From Bugula neritina (Eukaryota; Bryozoa; Gymnolaemata; Cheilostomatida; Bugulidae): a stretch of 64,000 nucleotides of DNA. Shown here one piece after another: positions 34,491 to 53,518 of this stretch (position 1 is the first letter of the stretch; the number at the start of each line of letters is the position of its first letter). The stretch spans positions 18,889,700 to 18,953,699 of the forward strand of contig OZ037768.1 in the NCBI GenBank assembly GCA_964035545.1, given 5' to 3'. A model generated the notes under the pieces. That model was not told where the DNA came from. It did no database searches and saw only the letters and a program-made list of their open reading frames with translations. Made by a program: the position numbers and the translations under genes.

Positions 34491-37485
34491 ATGGGTGACC
34501 CAGTGGAAAAACTAAATAAGAACACATTTTCTGAAGGTATGTTTGAACTCTGATTGTATAATTTCTTATAACATAATTTATGACATTAAAAAAATATTGT
34601 TCCTTCTTTGGGCTTATTACATAGTAATTTTGACTAAAAAATAGTATTTTGCTAAATTTTATACCAGAATTCATAAAAAGTAAGTTTATTAAGAGGCAGC
34701 TTGTCATTCAAGGGCAAGTTTCAAACATGTTTGACTAAAGATGAACTTTTTGTGACTGTGTCAGCTGTAGGCTTTATTCTTTTCATGTGGCCAAACTGCT
34801 TCTACCAAGTTTGAGTATAAAGTGACTGACATTTCTAAAAGCCAATAACTCAGAGGTGGGTTCATATATAATGTGGGTTAAGTGATAACTACTGTTGGTA
34901 ATGTTTGCTCACTGTTGTAGATGTCCAAGACCGGAATAGCGGTGATTCAAGTGATATTATGTACGTATTTTAACTACCATTATTTTTGAACACCTGTTTT
35001 TATAGAATAATGAATAAATTGTTCCCTTTTCACCACTATATATTTCTTTGAGTTTAGATTCTGATTTTAACTATAATGGGGAAAAAGCCCTACTAAATGT
35101 GGGGCCAGGTGACTTGGATTTCCCCACATTGACACAAATATATTAGCTAGTAAATTTCCAGTGTCACAGAATTGTGTGTGGTAGGTCGCTCTAGAATGGA
35201 TTTTCCCAAATTTTGGTCTGCATGCTGGAACTTCATCTAATGCTAAGAATATGATTGTATACAAAACATGTAAACAACTTTACATATGTACCAAAAAGTA
35301 CTTTCTATTATTTATTGCAGGCAAAGATCCAATGACAATATATCTCCAAACAAAGTCCCAAAAATATGTGAGTAAAGTGTTATGGTAATGGGCTACAAAT
35401 TGTCGTGTATTGGAGTTTTACCTCCCTGTGATTTTAAATATGGCATGTCATGTCAATACAGTTTTAAAATTAATAATGGAAAGGCCAATTTCAGACTAAA
35501 ATGTTTTCACACAATAACCCTCAGCTATGGAAAATATGGAAGCAAGCTAAATGGTAAATAGAAGTACATTTTCCAATGCTGTAAAACTGCGAATATTTGC
35601 CAGTTTGAAAACATCGCATTACAAAATCTGCAAATTAATTGGTGTAATAAATGCTTTTCTATTTTATGCCACAGTACAAAAAATAACCATAAGTCTTTGC
35701 TGCAGTACATTATTTTACATGCACCTCAGTCTATTGTACAGTACTTGGAGTTGTATACCCAAACAAATCAGTTTTATGTGGTATACTATAGTTTTCATTA
35801 GCTTGACTTAATTTTTGATCACTTGAATCTGTCCCAGTTGCTATAGTGTTGTAAATGTAATACTAATTGTTATTATATCTTATTTTTAGCTGCTGTAATT
35901 AGACAGATTAATAAGCAATTTTGGAAAACAGTGACTGCATAATTTTTACTTGCTATGTTTTCAACTATGGTTTTGTCAACAGCTACATTCTAGATATGGA
36001 TGTCATAGTCATACAGTCGTATAACCATTATTACTGTTTCTATTTATCAGTAGCCATCTTTAACGTAGATGTAGATATACAATATTTTTGGATCAAGCTG
36101 GTGTTTCCTCCTGAATGAATTGTCTGAGAAATAGACTATATTATATTGCTAAAACACAACTTCTGTTATTTGATCCCTCAATGTTTTATGTTAACGCACT
36201 TAATGTAAGTTTGGCAAAATAGAAAATATCTGTTATATTACGACAAATGTAAAAATTACAAATATTCAAATATGTGCTACCTAACTATCAAATTGTTTAA
36301 TGTGGGCTAAATTAATTATTGTAGCTGGTAGCTCGTGGGTCCAATCATACAGAAGAGTGATTGCTATTCTACCTGGATCAGGTAAGAACAGCCAACCTCT
36401 TACCCTCAATTTGTAATTAAATTCTGCCATTGAGGTATTGACATGATTTTCGGCTGACCTGGTGCTTGGCAGTAGGTCTCTACCCGTTGACTCATTCTGC
36501 GTTGCTTCAACTTTTCTAAATTTACAGCTTAGTGGTCTATTATTTTTCGGCTTCAAGAGTTTAATTTTTCAACAATTTTTAGTTGTTGTAGATTTTATAG
36601 ACCCATAAATAAGGGGCAAGCAATGCTTATGTGCAAAATAGCAATGAGTCACAGGGTTAGGGAGTTAACCACCCATGCATATAACTTCTTCTCGTTTTTA
36701 AGCTGTTAATGTCGGCACCAAGAAACTTGAGCTGCTATTTTCAATTTATATCATTGCAAGGTTTAATTTACTAATGTCACAAACTAAAGTAATATAATTA
36801 TTATCAGTTTCCATTTTGTAATAATTTTCAGCCCTAAAATAATTTGTTCAATCATTTTTTTAAAGTAGTTATTATATTTATGATCAGTACAAAAAGCTAA
36901 GTAAAGCAATCTATCAATTTAATTGTTTCTACACAGTCAGCTTAAAACTTTTATAAATGACCAGGTATATACTCTGTAAAAATGAGTTAACTTGATCAAT
37001 TAAAAGTCTTGCAACAAATCAGATCAATTGGTTTAGCAAGTTCAGTCAGTTTTATCAGGTAACATAAGCTGGTGGTGGCTGTCAATTATGGGTTAGAAAT
37101 CCATAATGGTTATTAATGTTTTTCTCATATTAATAGTATATATTTACTAGTTGTGATTCTTAAACTAAAAAGCAAAAAAATTTTCAACACTTTGTAGCCG
37201 TAAAAATGTTATTTATTGAGTATTCCATTATTTCTGCTCAAAGAACTTTATAATTATCTTATTGTAAAACCACAACTACAATTTCCAGTCAAATTTGTAG
37301 GAAAGAAGGGAACAATGACTAATGATGTGGAAAGTAGTGACGATGAGGAAAGTGATACTCGAAGTGAAGGAGTTATCGAAACATCTTCATCCTCCAGTGG
37401 AATTGAGGAAGGCATACCATTCCCCACAAAGCCTAAGGTTATAGCTAAAAGATCTGAGATCAGTCAACAATCCTCTCACCATTGA
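34491..37485 (+). CDS. Small unrecognised Ser-rich acidic protein
   Basis: Exons 34491-34536 (after acceptor TTTTTCAG at 34473), 34921-34960, 35321-35367, 36325-36381 and 37289-37485 (TGA), total 387 bp, 128 residues, phases consistent. It begins MGDPVEKLNKNTFSE, has NKVPKI, a short less polar part (SSWVQSYRRVIAILPG, KFVGKKGTM), then an acidic Ser-rich tail (VESSDDEESDTRSEG) with likely casein-kinase-type sites. No domain recognised. Alternatives: skipping the 57-bp exon (109 residues), or a terminal exon 35890-35942 reading SAVIRQINKQFWKTVTA then TAA. The tail exon is the most secure part. Confidence 0.5.
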
Positions 37486-37608
37486 TATTTTCATGTGCTT
37501 TATTAGTCTATTTCCTAGTCATAACATTCTTTTTTGAGAATTCATTGCCGATCTTTGAGCAAGAGAGAAGCTAACTTGTAAATAATGAGTATTTTTGTCA
37601 ACCAAAAC

Positions 37609-37639
37609 AATAAATGTAAAAATATAAGACCATTTTATT
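37609..37639. terminator. Convergent poly(A) signals of the small gene and PNKP
   Basis: AATAAA on plus at 37609-37614 and AATAAA on minus at 37639-37634 lie 19 bp apart. PNKP's stop codon is only 13 bp from its signal, so its 3' UTR would be about 30-50 nt. The two transcripts must end on top of each other. Confidence 0.7.
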
Positions 37640-37652
37640 GTTTATAAACCAA

Positions 37653-40600
37653 TTATTTGTCGAGTAAGTACATTGAGTAGAGCTTTTTTTGTTCATCACT
37701 GCTAAATTTAGGTAAAAAGTTAACTTTTACTATTTCTGAAAACCCTTCATCTAAACAGGGCTCTGTGTATTTGGATTTGTAAGAGTTAACAATCATTTCA
37801 TTTATAGGCTTGTGCTGCGTCTCCGTCAACTGTCTGTAAATTTCGTTATGTCTTGCTTGTTTATACGATGTGGCCATCAAGAAGCATCGAATTGGAATAT
37901 TGTACTTTTTTGCTACTTGCACATAGCGAGCTCTGGATTCTCTGTCGGGGTTTGTGTTGTCCACAACTACACGCTTCTTCAGCTTCACCTCAGCTTCACA
38001 TCTGTCAACAACAAAACAACTTGGTCGGAAAGGAGATAACTTCATATTTGCAATGTATGCGCGATAAGTCAAGCAAGTCTGAGCTAGAAAAATATAATGT
38101 TTTCAGTTGTGTACAGAGTTGTAAATTTAGGACTTAGCCTGTGTAATTTGAATTTAAAAATAAACAAAAGTAGTTAGTACACCTGAAAATAACATCACAA
38201 TGCCAACTTTTAGTGCCAAAACGTTGAGTTTGCAAGCTACCAACTAAACCTATGACAAAGTCTCAATATTATAGTTCCAAGCCACCAGCACTAAGTGCTT
38301 CAACATAAATCATTTTTCCGTTTGTTAGATTAGCTGTAGGAAATTTTTGCCCAAAGCTGAAGCTTCCAAAAACACCAGCAGATGTAGAACTGGTACACAT
38401 CAAGAAGCTTACAATTTACATAAAACTCACTTGGCTACACATTTCTGCCACGAGCCTAGAGTGTCTCTGTTGACATGCACATAGTCCCTCATATGTTTGG
38501 TTGACACAAAGCTTTTGCCACTTCCTGGGAAACCAACCATTATAACAATTTCCTGTGAGTCAGAGATGAGCTTGCTAGTGGTGGGGTTCAACAACTCTTT
38601 CACTTTGAATACCTCAGAAGGTTTGAACTCTGGTAATTCAAATTTTCCTTCCGGTTCACCATTAAAGAACATTTCAGGGGTAGCAAAAGGAACACCTTAA
38701 ACATAAAAAAAATTTAGTATAGTGTTCAGTTCAAACATTCATCAAGCATTCCATTATTTATTGCTCAACAAGCGATATAACGACTGAGTTGAGAAAAAGA
38801 AGAGCCAGTGAACACAGCACGAGTTAAATTATATAGCAGTGAAATGCAGTAGAAATGACGGAGTAGATGTAAGCCAAACCTGGTGTACATAAGCACTTTC
38901 TGTGCTTGGGATATCAAGTGATGAAAGTATTGCAATATATATTTTTTTCAAATTCCTATAAAAAAAGTAATCAATTTTAAAGGAAAGGAAGACCTGCAAT
39001 TTTACATTGTTCCAAGGAATTGATACGAAGATCCAATTTACCATTACACAAAAAAGCTTGGTTTGAGCCTACCAGACCCTAACCTTGAGAGAGAACAATC
39101 TCATCATATCAAATCTAGTTGCCACAGTTTCCCTGGGCTTTAAACAATGCTAAGATAATGTTTACTGCTGCAACACTATTTTTTGATGAATTGATATAAA
39201 AAATTATAACTAAAAACAATGCAGCCATCAATCTGATGAACTAGCATTGTCAAATTTGCATCTGTGGGTACATTTCACAACCACTCACCTATGTTGAGAG
39301 CAAAGAGCCTATCTGAGCAAGAAAAGTCTTTCTTTTTGCCCGGTTTCCAATTATTCACTCTCCCTGCAGCATCTCCAACATACATGCACTTGGAACTATC
39401 TACTTGCACTCCATTGTTACAGGAAATTACATGATTCCACATGCCAGGAAGTGGTTTCCTATACTTCCCTACAAACAGGTGTATATTGAAGTTACAGTTG
39501 AGGTAGAAGTCAAATCAGGTAGTGGCAGATGTAACAATTGGTTGATTAGCTTACACTTAATTTTTGTCAAATTAGAACTGACCAGATTTGCCTCCAGCAA
39601 TCATAGCCATCATCGGAATACCGGCAGCATTGATGATGGACTCAATTTTGTGTTGAATATCTTTAGCAGACTGGGTACCTCTGAATATACCGGCTTGGTT
39701 GGTGAATATCACCATCCTGTGACCGTCCGAGTGCAGAGCCTGCAACTTCTTAGGAATTGATGAGTTCCAAAATTTCCAGTCATCTGCAAATAACAGAGTA
39801 ATCAAGGAATTGAAGGAGCATTGATCATTACTCGTGCAATGGTGTGCCCACCGAATTGAAAAAGGAGTTTACTTCAACGGGTGTACCAGTCAATCAGTTG
39901 TTCAAGAACCGCACCTTTATCTTTCGGCCACTTAGCACCACTCTTAGTAACAATCAATGTGCCATCCATATCAAAGCCAATAATTTTAGAGCTAGCAGCA
40001 CCATCCGCAGGAGTAAACATGTAAGTCAATGGAGAAGGTTCCGTCCACTCTCCTACAACTATTACCAGACACCAAATAGAATGTAACTCGCAATGATTAC
40101 TTAAATTCTAGATATTTATCAAATGACCATGCTGTGAGTTTCAATAGAATGTCGTTTTACTCCAAATAGATACTTTATCTTAGCTAACAAATTATAAAAA
40201 TATCTAAGTTTTTTTCACAAAATAAATTGGTAAAAGAAATAGCAGCAGTTCATAAAATTCAAAATTAGAAGCAATTTTTAAAAAGTTGTCCTAATGTTAT
40301 TCTAAGTGTTTTACTCAACTAAACAAGTCACCAGTGGTGAAATTATTTAATTGCTTTCAGTTAGAAAGTTAGAGTACTGATGTGTAGATGCTTTTGTTCC
40401 AAGGGAAAAACCAGTAAGTACAGCATTATTGAACTAATAAATAAACACAGGAATTTTTGTCAATTAATTTGAAAATATATTTTAAAATTTTTTATGCAAT
40501 TACTTAGAAACCAGACTAAATCGAGTGTTGAATATTCACACACGTTGTTACCAAAAAAATTGATTATTGACACTATTGGATTCTGTCAGTAAAGTTTATG

Positions 40601-41241
40601 TTGTAACTTTTGTTAATCCAGGTCAAAACCTACCTAAGAGAAAGCGACTCCAAATTAAAAACAAAATGGAAAGTTAATACTGCAAAACTAGATACGGCCA
40701 ACAATAATAATTCAGCTTCTTACTCACTAGCAAGCTTGCTTTCCTCAGCATCACATTTTTTAATTTTCTTAGAAATGTACGAGTCTAATGTCGGTTGTGG
40801 CCGCTTGGAGCCACTCACAGAGGAAGAAGTCTTTGTTTTTACATTGTTACCATCTGACTTTGTTTCTTCCCTGACTACAAGTTTATAGCCGTACAGCAAG
40901 TCTTTATTTATCAAATACAAAATGGATTTGCCATTTCTTTCTATGTCTAATTTTTTGATGGGCACACGTTTTACATCATGCTTTGCAAGTATATAAGTAT
41001 TGCCATCACAGTCTGAAACGGAAGAAGGGTTGGATCCCAGTTGAGTTAACACAAGTTCATTTGAGTTGACGTCTAGTCTCAGCTTTGTATGTTCTCTAGA
41101 GCAACGCTTATCTGTTATTCCTGTGATATCAGAACGGCCCAGAACCACCTCATTGTTGTCATTTAAGTTACTAATTACTATTTCAGGATGCTTTTCAATT
41201 TTAGGAGAAAACTGTGGCACTAGTGTGACATGGCAGTTCAT
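37653..41241 (-). CDS. PNKP: Bifunctional polynucleotide kinase 3'-phosphatase
   Basis: Six exons: 41241-40728, 40052-39915, 39783-39583, 39468-39289, 38695-38431 and 38001-37653 (TAA), total 1,647 bp, 548 residues; human PNKP has 521. The enzyme restores 5'-phosphate and 3'-OH at DNA breaks. The N-terminal FHA domain (VVLGRSDITGITDKRCSREH) would bind phosphorylated XRCC1/XRCC4-type partners. A basic linker (KRPQPTLDSYISKKIKK) is a likely nuclear signal. The HAD phosphatase has the nucleophile motif GFDMDGTL, the VIFTNQAG motif and MYVGDAAGR. The kinase has a P-loop, GFPGSGKS, then VHVNRDTLGSWQKC and DNTNPDRESRARYVQ. All catalytic motifs are intact. Its 3' end abuts the plus-strand gene ending at 37485. 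Confidence 0.97.
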
Positions 41242-41299
41242 GGTGATCTACAAAATAATATTTATTATGTCTATTTTAATAATGCACATAGTTCTTAGC

Positions 41300-42120
41300 T
41301 AATACAAAGTAACAAATCATTTAATAAAAATTAATTTCAATGAAGGAAAAAGAACAGCAATGCACAGCAATGTGTACTAGTTCATCCCTAACATTGCTGT
41401 TTTTAGAAATACATAAAAGCATAGGAAAAACTAGGTTTTACTAAATGTATGATGCCAAAAATAGAATAAACATTTAATAATTGCATTACAGAGCTAAGTA
41501 TTATGCCTTACATACATTTACATACAACTATAAATATGTGCCATTATTTATTATTTGTTGGTTTAGTTGTATAGCAAGCATATTCTTTGGATTCTTTTTA
41601 TATTCAATTGGTTAAATAAAAACTAAGTAAAAATAGAGTTTTTATCACCGTTCACAAAATTTAGTACTGAAGGTTAATGTTTGAGCAAAAGTGTGAACAC
41701 AACTGATTGGGTGAATTCAGTTAAGTCAATTTTTGGCGATTAAAGAACTAATTTAGAGTACGCTTATTTCTATTACATTAATTTTTTTTCAAATATTTTG
41801 ACACATCAAACCTTGTTAGATGCTGCAAAAATGCTCCACAAATCTGATTGCGAAGTCAAAATGTATCAGAAACCAAATAAAATATGGCATCAATTAACCT
41901 TACCAAGACTGATAGTAAAAATTTTGTTACCATAGAGCAAATGGCAACTTGTGAAAATTGGCTACATTAAAGTTAATCACTTGCATCAGTACTCTCAATT
42001 AATAAGCACGCATGTTCACAATATTTACAGTGATTGCAACTATAGCAGAATATAATAGCTAAAAAACAAACATCTATCAATTTTACATGATTAATTATAT
42101 ATAAAACTTTTCAATGATCA
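41300..42120. other. Upstream of PNKP, no gene seen
   Basis: AT-rich; should hold the PNKP promoter and possible 5' UTR. No distinct element recognised. Confidence 0.4.
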
Positions 42121-42129
42121 CAAGATAAG

Positions 42130-43100
42130 TTCAAGAAAGTTTTGACACTATGAGTATTAGTAATAGTAATATTTAAAGTAGCCTAAAAATTGTGTTGAAC
42201 ATTGCAAAATTTTACCCTGCTATAGCTATGATTATCAGTATGGTAGCACTAGCTACAGTAAAACTGAACAACAATATCATAATATCATATTGGATATATG
42301 AATATCAACATTACTATAACTTATGAGTAGATCTAATGACTAGTGAATATTGCACTCAATAGACATACTCACACTGATACTTCTACAGTGACTGTAACAG
42401 CCATAGCAATAGTCATACTCATAGAGTATCATAGTCATAGTGATGCTCATGCTGATATATCATTATCATAAAAGTGATTATCATACTGATACTGATAATA
42501 TCACTGTCGCAGTGAAGTAATACTGATAATCATAAATATAGTACCAGTATCACTCAATGTGTCACTGTTATACTGATACTGATAGTCATAGTGATAGTCT
42601 GATGGTCACTTACTCTTAGAATTGGTGATACTCATACTCATAGTTACAGTGATAGTTAATGTCATACTGATACTTAAAGTTAAACTGTCAAAGTGAAACT
42701 CCAACTGCAATTTACTATTACTATTATACTTAGTATTACAGTGACAGTAGAACTAGATGTAACAGTAATACTAATACTAATAGTAATACTATTCAAATAG
42801 TAATACTAATACTATTACTATTAGTATTACTATTACTATTAGTATTAATAATTATTAGTATTACTATTAGTATTTGACAGCAGTACCATTACTATTAAGT
42901 ATTAACAGTTCAATAATAATTCTGTATTACTACTAGAGTACTAGGCAATTACTCATTAGTATTATCATTATTAGATTCAGTTTTACTCATTTCGGTTTAC
43001 TTTTACTTTTAGTCTTACTTTTAGTTTTAGTGAAACTGAAAGTGAAACCGGAAACGAGCCTGCACCTCTCAAAAATTACTAATTACTATTAGTATTAGGC
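42130..43100. repeat. Period-6 low-complexity arrays (ASTSAT and ASTAAT type)
   Basis: Between about 42360 and 42680 units ACTCAT, AGTCAT, ACTGAT and AGTGAT follow each other. From 42720 to 42900 the units become AGTAAT, ACTAAT and TATTAC. Within units, positions 2 and 4 vary almost only between C and G. AGT and ACT are each other's reverse complements. Confidence 0.8.
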
Positions 43101-43675
43101 TCCTGTTACTATTACTGATTAAATTACATCATCATCATTTCAAATGCTACAAAGCCAATAGACAATACCAAGCATGATTAATGATAATTTGATCTTCATG
43201 ATTAATTATTCATCCAGTGTTATAATTTTTATTTTTAAACTCATTAAATTTGATAACCATCATGGTGATAAACGGAAAAACCATACATTACCGTAAACTT
43301 GATGAGCTGTGCATTGTGTAATGAGATCCTCAAACAAGAAAGGATAACACGTTACACAGGCTTTATGTGCCATTTACAAGTATACATAACTCCTACCCAG
43401 TAATTATCATTATTACTGGAGAACCCCTGGGCCCTTAACCAAGTAACTTTACAAACAAATCAGCTCAAATTCAGCAACCTAGTAACCTGAAAAGTAATAA
43501 TATGCACTGGATAAATTCCTAGCTCAAAGTATAAAATCACAACAATCACAACCAATCACAGACTAAAGAAGCGTCAATAACGCTATGAAAACACTGTAAA
43601 GTGTAAACAGTGATTGATCACATCGAAATGTAGAACTCTCGCGCCATACTCCTATTAGTTTCGCCTGCAAACACC

Positions 43676-43877
43676 TGCAACCAATGAAATGCAACAATGT
43701 TGTCCAATCAGAGCAGTGTACCCGCGAATACTTCGTAATTGTGCAGACGTCGCAAATTATTATTCATTCTCTGAGGAGCAGCTTGCCTGACTTAAAACGG
43801 TCTCGAGCGAGGTTTGCCCATATCCTTTCTCAAGTCAGATTTATCTCATAAAAACCAGCAACTTACTCATCAACAAT

Positions 43878-43880
<3 letters not shown>
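43676..43880 (+). promoter_or_regulatory. Promoter and first exon of alpha-tubulin A
   Basis: Two CCAAT boxes (near 43680 and 43704), a CRE-like AGACGTCGCA (about 43745) and an AT-rich segment (ATTATTATTCATTC) precede the first exon. That exon ends CAACAAT-ATG|GTATTT at 43880, so the initiator codon is the only coding part of exon 1. The transcription start is not determinable. Confidence 0.55.
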
Positions 43881-46395
<2,515 letters not shown>

Positions 46396-46545
46396 GTGAA
46401 ATAACAATCTCTATTTGCCAAACAGCAATCTCTATTTACAATATAACCATTCTGTCCAATTTGACAATCTCATTCTGTAGTATAATAATCATTGGTGGTA
46501 CAATGGCATGACAGTCTTATTCTGTAACTTTGTTTTCTGTTGTAA

Positions 46546-46551
46546 AATAAA
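46546..46551 (+). terminator. Poly(A) signal of tubulin A
   Basis: AATAAA, with a second copy about 10 bp later, about 150 bp after the tubulin A stop codon. Confidence 0.6.
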
Positions 46552-46564
46552 TATAAAATAAAAC

Positions 46565-47371
46565 AAAAACCGGTTGTAGCTGTTTCAAATTCCTCTATAA
46601 AGGCATATTTTCAAAACATATGCTTGCAGTAGAACTATGTCAGACATAATGATATATAATATGCATTCACTTATACTTTCGAATGAAGGCCATTTCCAAC
46701 TGCCCTATAAAGTTGCCCAGCAACTATTCTAAATGTTACGTTATATTGCCCACAGATTTTCTTAAGTTTTGTTGAACAATTGAAATATCAATCTATATAT
46801 AATAAATTAATTATATAAGTAATATTAATTTATAGTCTGCTCCGTAGCCATTTGGTTTTGCAAGGCTAGTAGAGATAATAGTCGCTGTTAGGAACTTCAC
46901 ATACACATGCATGCATTAAAATGATTCTATCTAAGAGAATGAAGTCTTGGAAACAATTGTATCCTACTGGCAAGTTATGATCAAATCAAAGGTTCAATCG
47001 AAATTCCCACTTACTGCAGCTTCACTATTGGAACACGTCATTCACTTGTGGCTGACAAAAGTGTGCTCAACAATTTTGAGTGTAGTTATGCCATGTTCGT
47101 AATATTTTTAACAGCTTCAAACTAAAATACCATATTTGAATATTTATTTTATGTACATTATTAACCTGACTGCATAAGATTTGAATTTAATTGATGTGAA
47201 ACTTTATTTAAAATGGACTGAAATAACAAGTTATGCATACTTGGGTAATTATGAAGGTGAAGAAAACATAATAGATCATTTGATGTCAAAACCACTTTTC
47301 TACTCTATTAAACTTGAATATAAACACACAGCTATGCATAACTGTCAATCTGCAATGCATTTTGGTAAGTT
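46565..47371. other. Spacer between convergent tubulins A and B
   Basis: No gene seen. Must contain the 3' UTR of tubulin B (minus strand); TTTATT (AATAAA on minus) occurs near 47205 and near 47143. Confidence 0.4.
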
Positions 47372-50480
<3,109 letters not shown>

Positions 50481-50499
50481 TCTTGATGAGTTATTTAAA

Positions 50500-52910
50500 G
50501 GTATGCAACTGGCTGTATTATTTATTCAGGCAGTTGAATAAGGTTCTGTAAATGTTTAGTATAGCTTTAATTGTTAAAAATATTATGTTGAAGAGGGAAA
50601 TTACACATTCACGCGAGCACACACACATGAATCTCAGTAGTCACAGACACATTGATGGACAGCTAGTCTGTTGAGCATTATATGCTTTTCAATGTTTTGC
50701 TAGTAAAATTTCTCGTGCTCATCTTCAACACAAAAATGCATTCACTGATAGCGTGTAATATTTTTTCAAACCAAAAAGTTAAGGTGTAGTGATATTTCTT
50801 GATGGTGCCTGCTTCCGAAAGATGATTCTCTCAGCTACAGAAACTCTTAGCTGTGCAATGTTTCATCTTCCTAACAACTAACAGATATATTTCAGTTATA
50901 TTTGGTATGATAAAGAGTACAGAGTAATCATATTTGCTGAGAACTATCGATGTATCTTGCAGTACCAATAGCATATGCTAAGCCTTAGGTGCACCTAACA
51001 TAGTTGGGACATCAAGCAGTTTCATGTTTTGGTCTCAAGCAAAATTTAAATCTAAAATAAGGTTTAATTTTAGCTGCGTTGCATCCTCATAAACTAAATT
51101 TAACTCTAGCTTGTCTGGTACTTAGATGTTTGCTTGTAGGTTTCATGATTTACTAATACATTAAAAGTATTTCTTAATGTTCAAATGTAAACAAGAAACT
51201 ATGGGTTTTTAAAATACAATATAAAATCAAGCTAAGCCCAAACTAATCCTAGAAACTCAGGTGCTGAGCAGTTGTATGTGGCTCTTAGTTTATATCTTAT
51301 GTGCAACTTGGGTATAGAAAACTCACTGTTCATTTAAGGGCAATAACAAAAGAAGTTTGTTAGCCCAACTTCTTTAAATTTCTCTTTGAACTTTAATTTG
51401 GAGCAGGAGTTAAAGTTATCACAAGGAGATAATTTCTTTCACTACATTTCTAATCTAGAACACCTATATAACCTCCGTTAACTTAGTCAGCAAATTCTAG
51501 ACAATCTCTTAGCAGCTAATTTAAGATCTACTAATCTTATTGTAAGCCCAATAACTTAGACACCTGAATTTTGCTTCTAGGATGCATTACATGCTTTTCA
51601 AGACGAATGGAAAATGGTAACAATATTATATACACCTATAGGTTTGTACCCGTAACAGATGATGATGTAGCCATGCATGCTTTGGTTACTACCTAAACTA
51701 GATAACAGTTTCAATAGCTTGTCAACTCTAACAGCATTTAGAAAACTGCATTGCAATTTTAATCAATAACCTTTTACTATATGGCATTACTCGGAGTGGA
51801 TGTTTTTAATTGGGTTAATGTCATATTAGAAGACTGTCATTTATTATTTCAGACTGGAGTTGAAAACACAGAGAATACTTCAAGCATGATTAAACAGATC
51901 TAAATATTGGTAGAGTAACATATTCATCTGTACAGATTAAAAAGTCACATCATATTCTTATAAACTTGTAAATATGAAAGTGTAGTAAAAAAGTCATTAA
52001 GAAGCAGTAACCCAGAGAAATTTTTTAATAGCAGAAGTTCTTTTTAATAAATTTTAATTTGGGTTGAGGGTTGAAATTATCAATCTTATATTTTTTGCTA
52101 CGTTTATAATTTAGGGCTAGGAGCTTTTCTCAATTTCCTTATTACAGTACTTAAAGCAAAAAAGTAAATTATTTAGTATGTTTTAGAGGACAACTCCATT
52201 TCAACAAACTATAAAACCTGTAAGAAATATTACTGAGTTATATAATATAGAGAAGAACACAGAAACACTGAAGTGCTGACAATACTTATTGCATGGATTG
52301 TTAGAGCAACTAATGGAACTTAGACTAGACATTTACACCGCACAGAGTCTGGCAAGAAAGCTAAACTGATCTTTTGCTAAACCAGTTTGCAATACTTATA
52401 TTAGAATATATTATTGACACTGCCTGCCATAAACAAGCATGGTTGCTGCCACAACTACTGCTAGCAGGCCCAGGCTGTAAGCTATACTGACTAATTACAT
52501 CAGCAATTCATACAAACAAATCATGTTTAATGCAGTCTTCAAATCACAAACTGACTAATTTCAATAGCGGGTTCCTATTATTGATGGCAACAGGATTCTA
52601 ATTTCTCATATATTATTTACTTTAACAAGACTCTAAAACTGATCAACGTTTTTATAGTAGTTTGGTTTAATGTTTAATAATAATTGCTCAATCCTGATTA
52701 TATAAATGTTTTACTATCACAGAGTACTAATCACTATGGTAGAGCTTAAAACCAGCTAAGGTGATGAAAGTGCTAAGCATTACCAGTTTGCAGGGCACCT
52801 CATTTAAATATTCGGTTTGGAGCAAATCCATGTAAACCACAATGCTTTAGCTTGCATTTGGGAATCGTCTTCCTTTGGTTATCAATCTTTAACCATCATA
52901 ATTAATAAAT
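50500..52910. other. Long spacer, no gene seen
   Basis: AT-rich, with only short open frames. No recognisable domain, RNA gene or shared repeat noticed. Confidence 0.4.
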
Positions 52911-52921
52911 ACATAATTTTT

Positions 52922-52998
52922 GCCCCCACTAGAATTCGAATCCTGGACCTTTGACTTACAAGCAGTTGTACTAACCATTGCACCACAGGGACTACTAA
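52922..52998 (-). repeat. tRNA-like sequence (pseudo-tRNA or SINE head)
   Basis: On the minus strand, TGGTGCAATGG fits the A box and GGATTCGAATT fits the B box, at tRNA spacing. The anticodon and T stems do not pair properly, so a working tRNA gene is unlikely. Confidence 0.45.
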
Positions 52999-53129
52999 GC
53001 AATCGAAACACTACAGTAAACACAGGTGGAGACAATAAAAAATAGTGGTAACACTAGTTAATTATTAGTTTTAACCGTATAAATAACATCAAATCATGTT
53101 TTGCCTTGTATTGTTGATTTTCTCAAGTA

Positions 53130-53200
53130 GCCCCTGTAGAATAATGGTTGGCACACAAGTTTGCAAGTCTGTGGTTCGATTCCCAGTGAAGGTAGCTATT
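53130..53200 (+). repeat. Second tRNA-like sequence (pseudo-tRNA or SINE head)
   Basis: TAGAATAATGG resembles an A box and GGTTCGATTCC is a perfect B box. Between them is the near-palindrome ACACAAGTTTGCAAGTCTGT. Stems are imperfect. Only about 140 bp from the previous one and in opposite orientation. Confidence 0.4.
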
Positions 53201-53254
53201 TTACATAACTAGTATGGTAAAATAAGTTTACATGTGCTACGTAATTTTAGGCAA

Positions 53255-53518
53255 AATTGGCACAGGTAATAATGGCACAGGTAACAATAGCACAAAGAGA
53301 AAAGTAGGTTAATTGACACACTGAAGCTAAAATTTTTCAAACTTAAACCCCAAACTGAAGTCCTAAACCCCAACCCAAACTTAAATCCCCCACATTCAAA
53401 CCCAAACACACCATCCCAACTCAAACCTTCAATTCCAAGCCCCCAAAACTGAAAATGTGCCGTTTTTACCTACTTTTTCATTAATTTGCCATTAAATAAC
53501 CTGTGCCCTTTTTACCGA
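53255..53518. repeat. Element with imperfect inverted ends around a C-rich core
   Basis: The left end (GGCACAGGTAATAATGGCAC ... GAAAAGTAGGT) is inverted at the right end (complement GGCACAGGTTATTTAATGGC ... GAAAAAGTAGGT). The core 53340-53450 is rich in AAACCCCAA and CCCAAAC words. It looks like a small fold-back or MITE-like element. Confidence 0.5.

Noticed and set aside
36281-36556. Minus-strand open frame of 91 codons with a plausible composition
   Set aside because: No domain recognised; overlaps a phase-compatible plus-strand exon at 36325-36381, so kept out as unsupported.
52922-52998. A functional tRNA gene
   Set aside because: A and B boxes fit, but anticodon and T stems do not pair.
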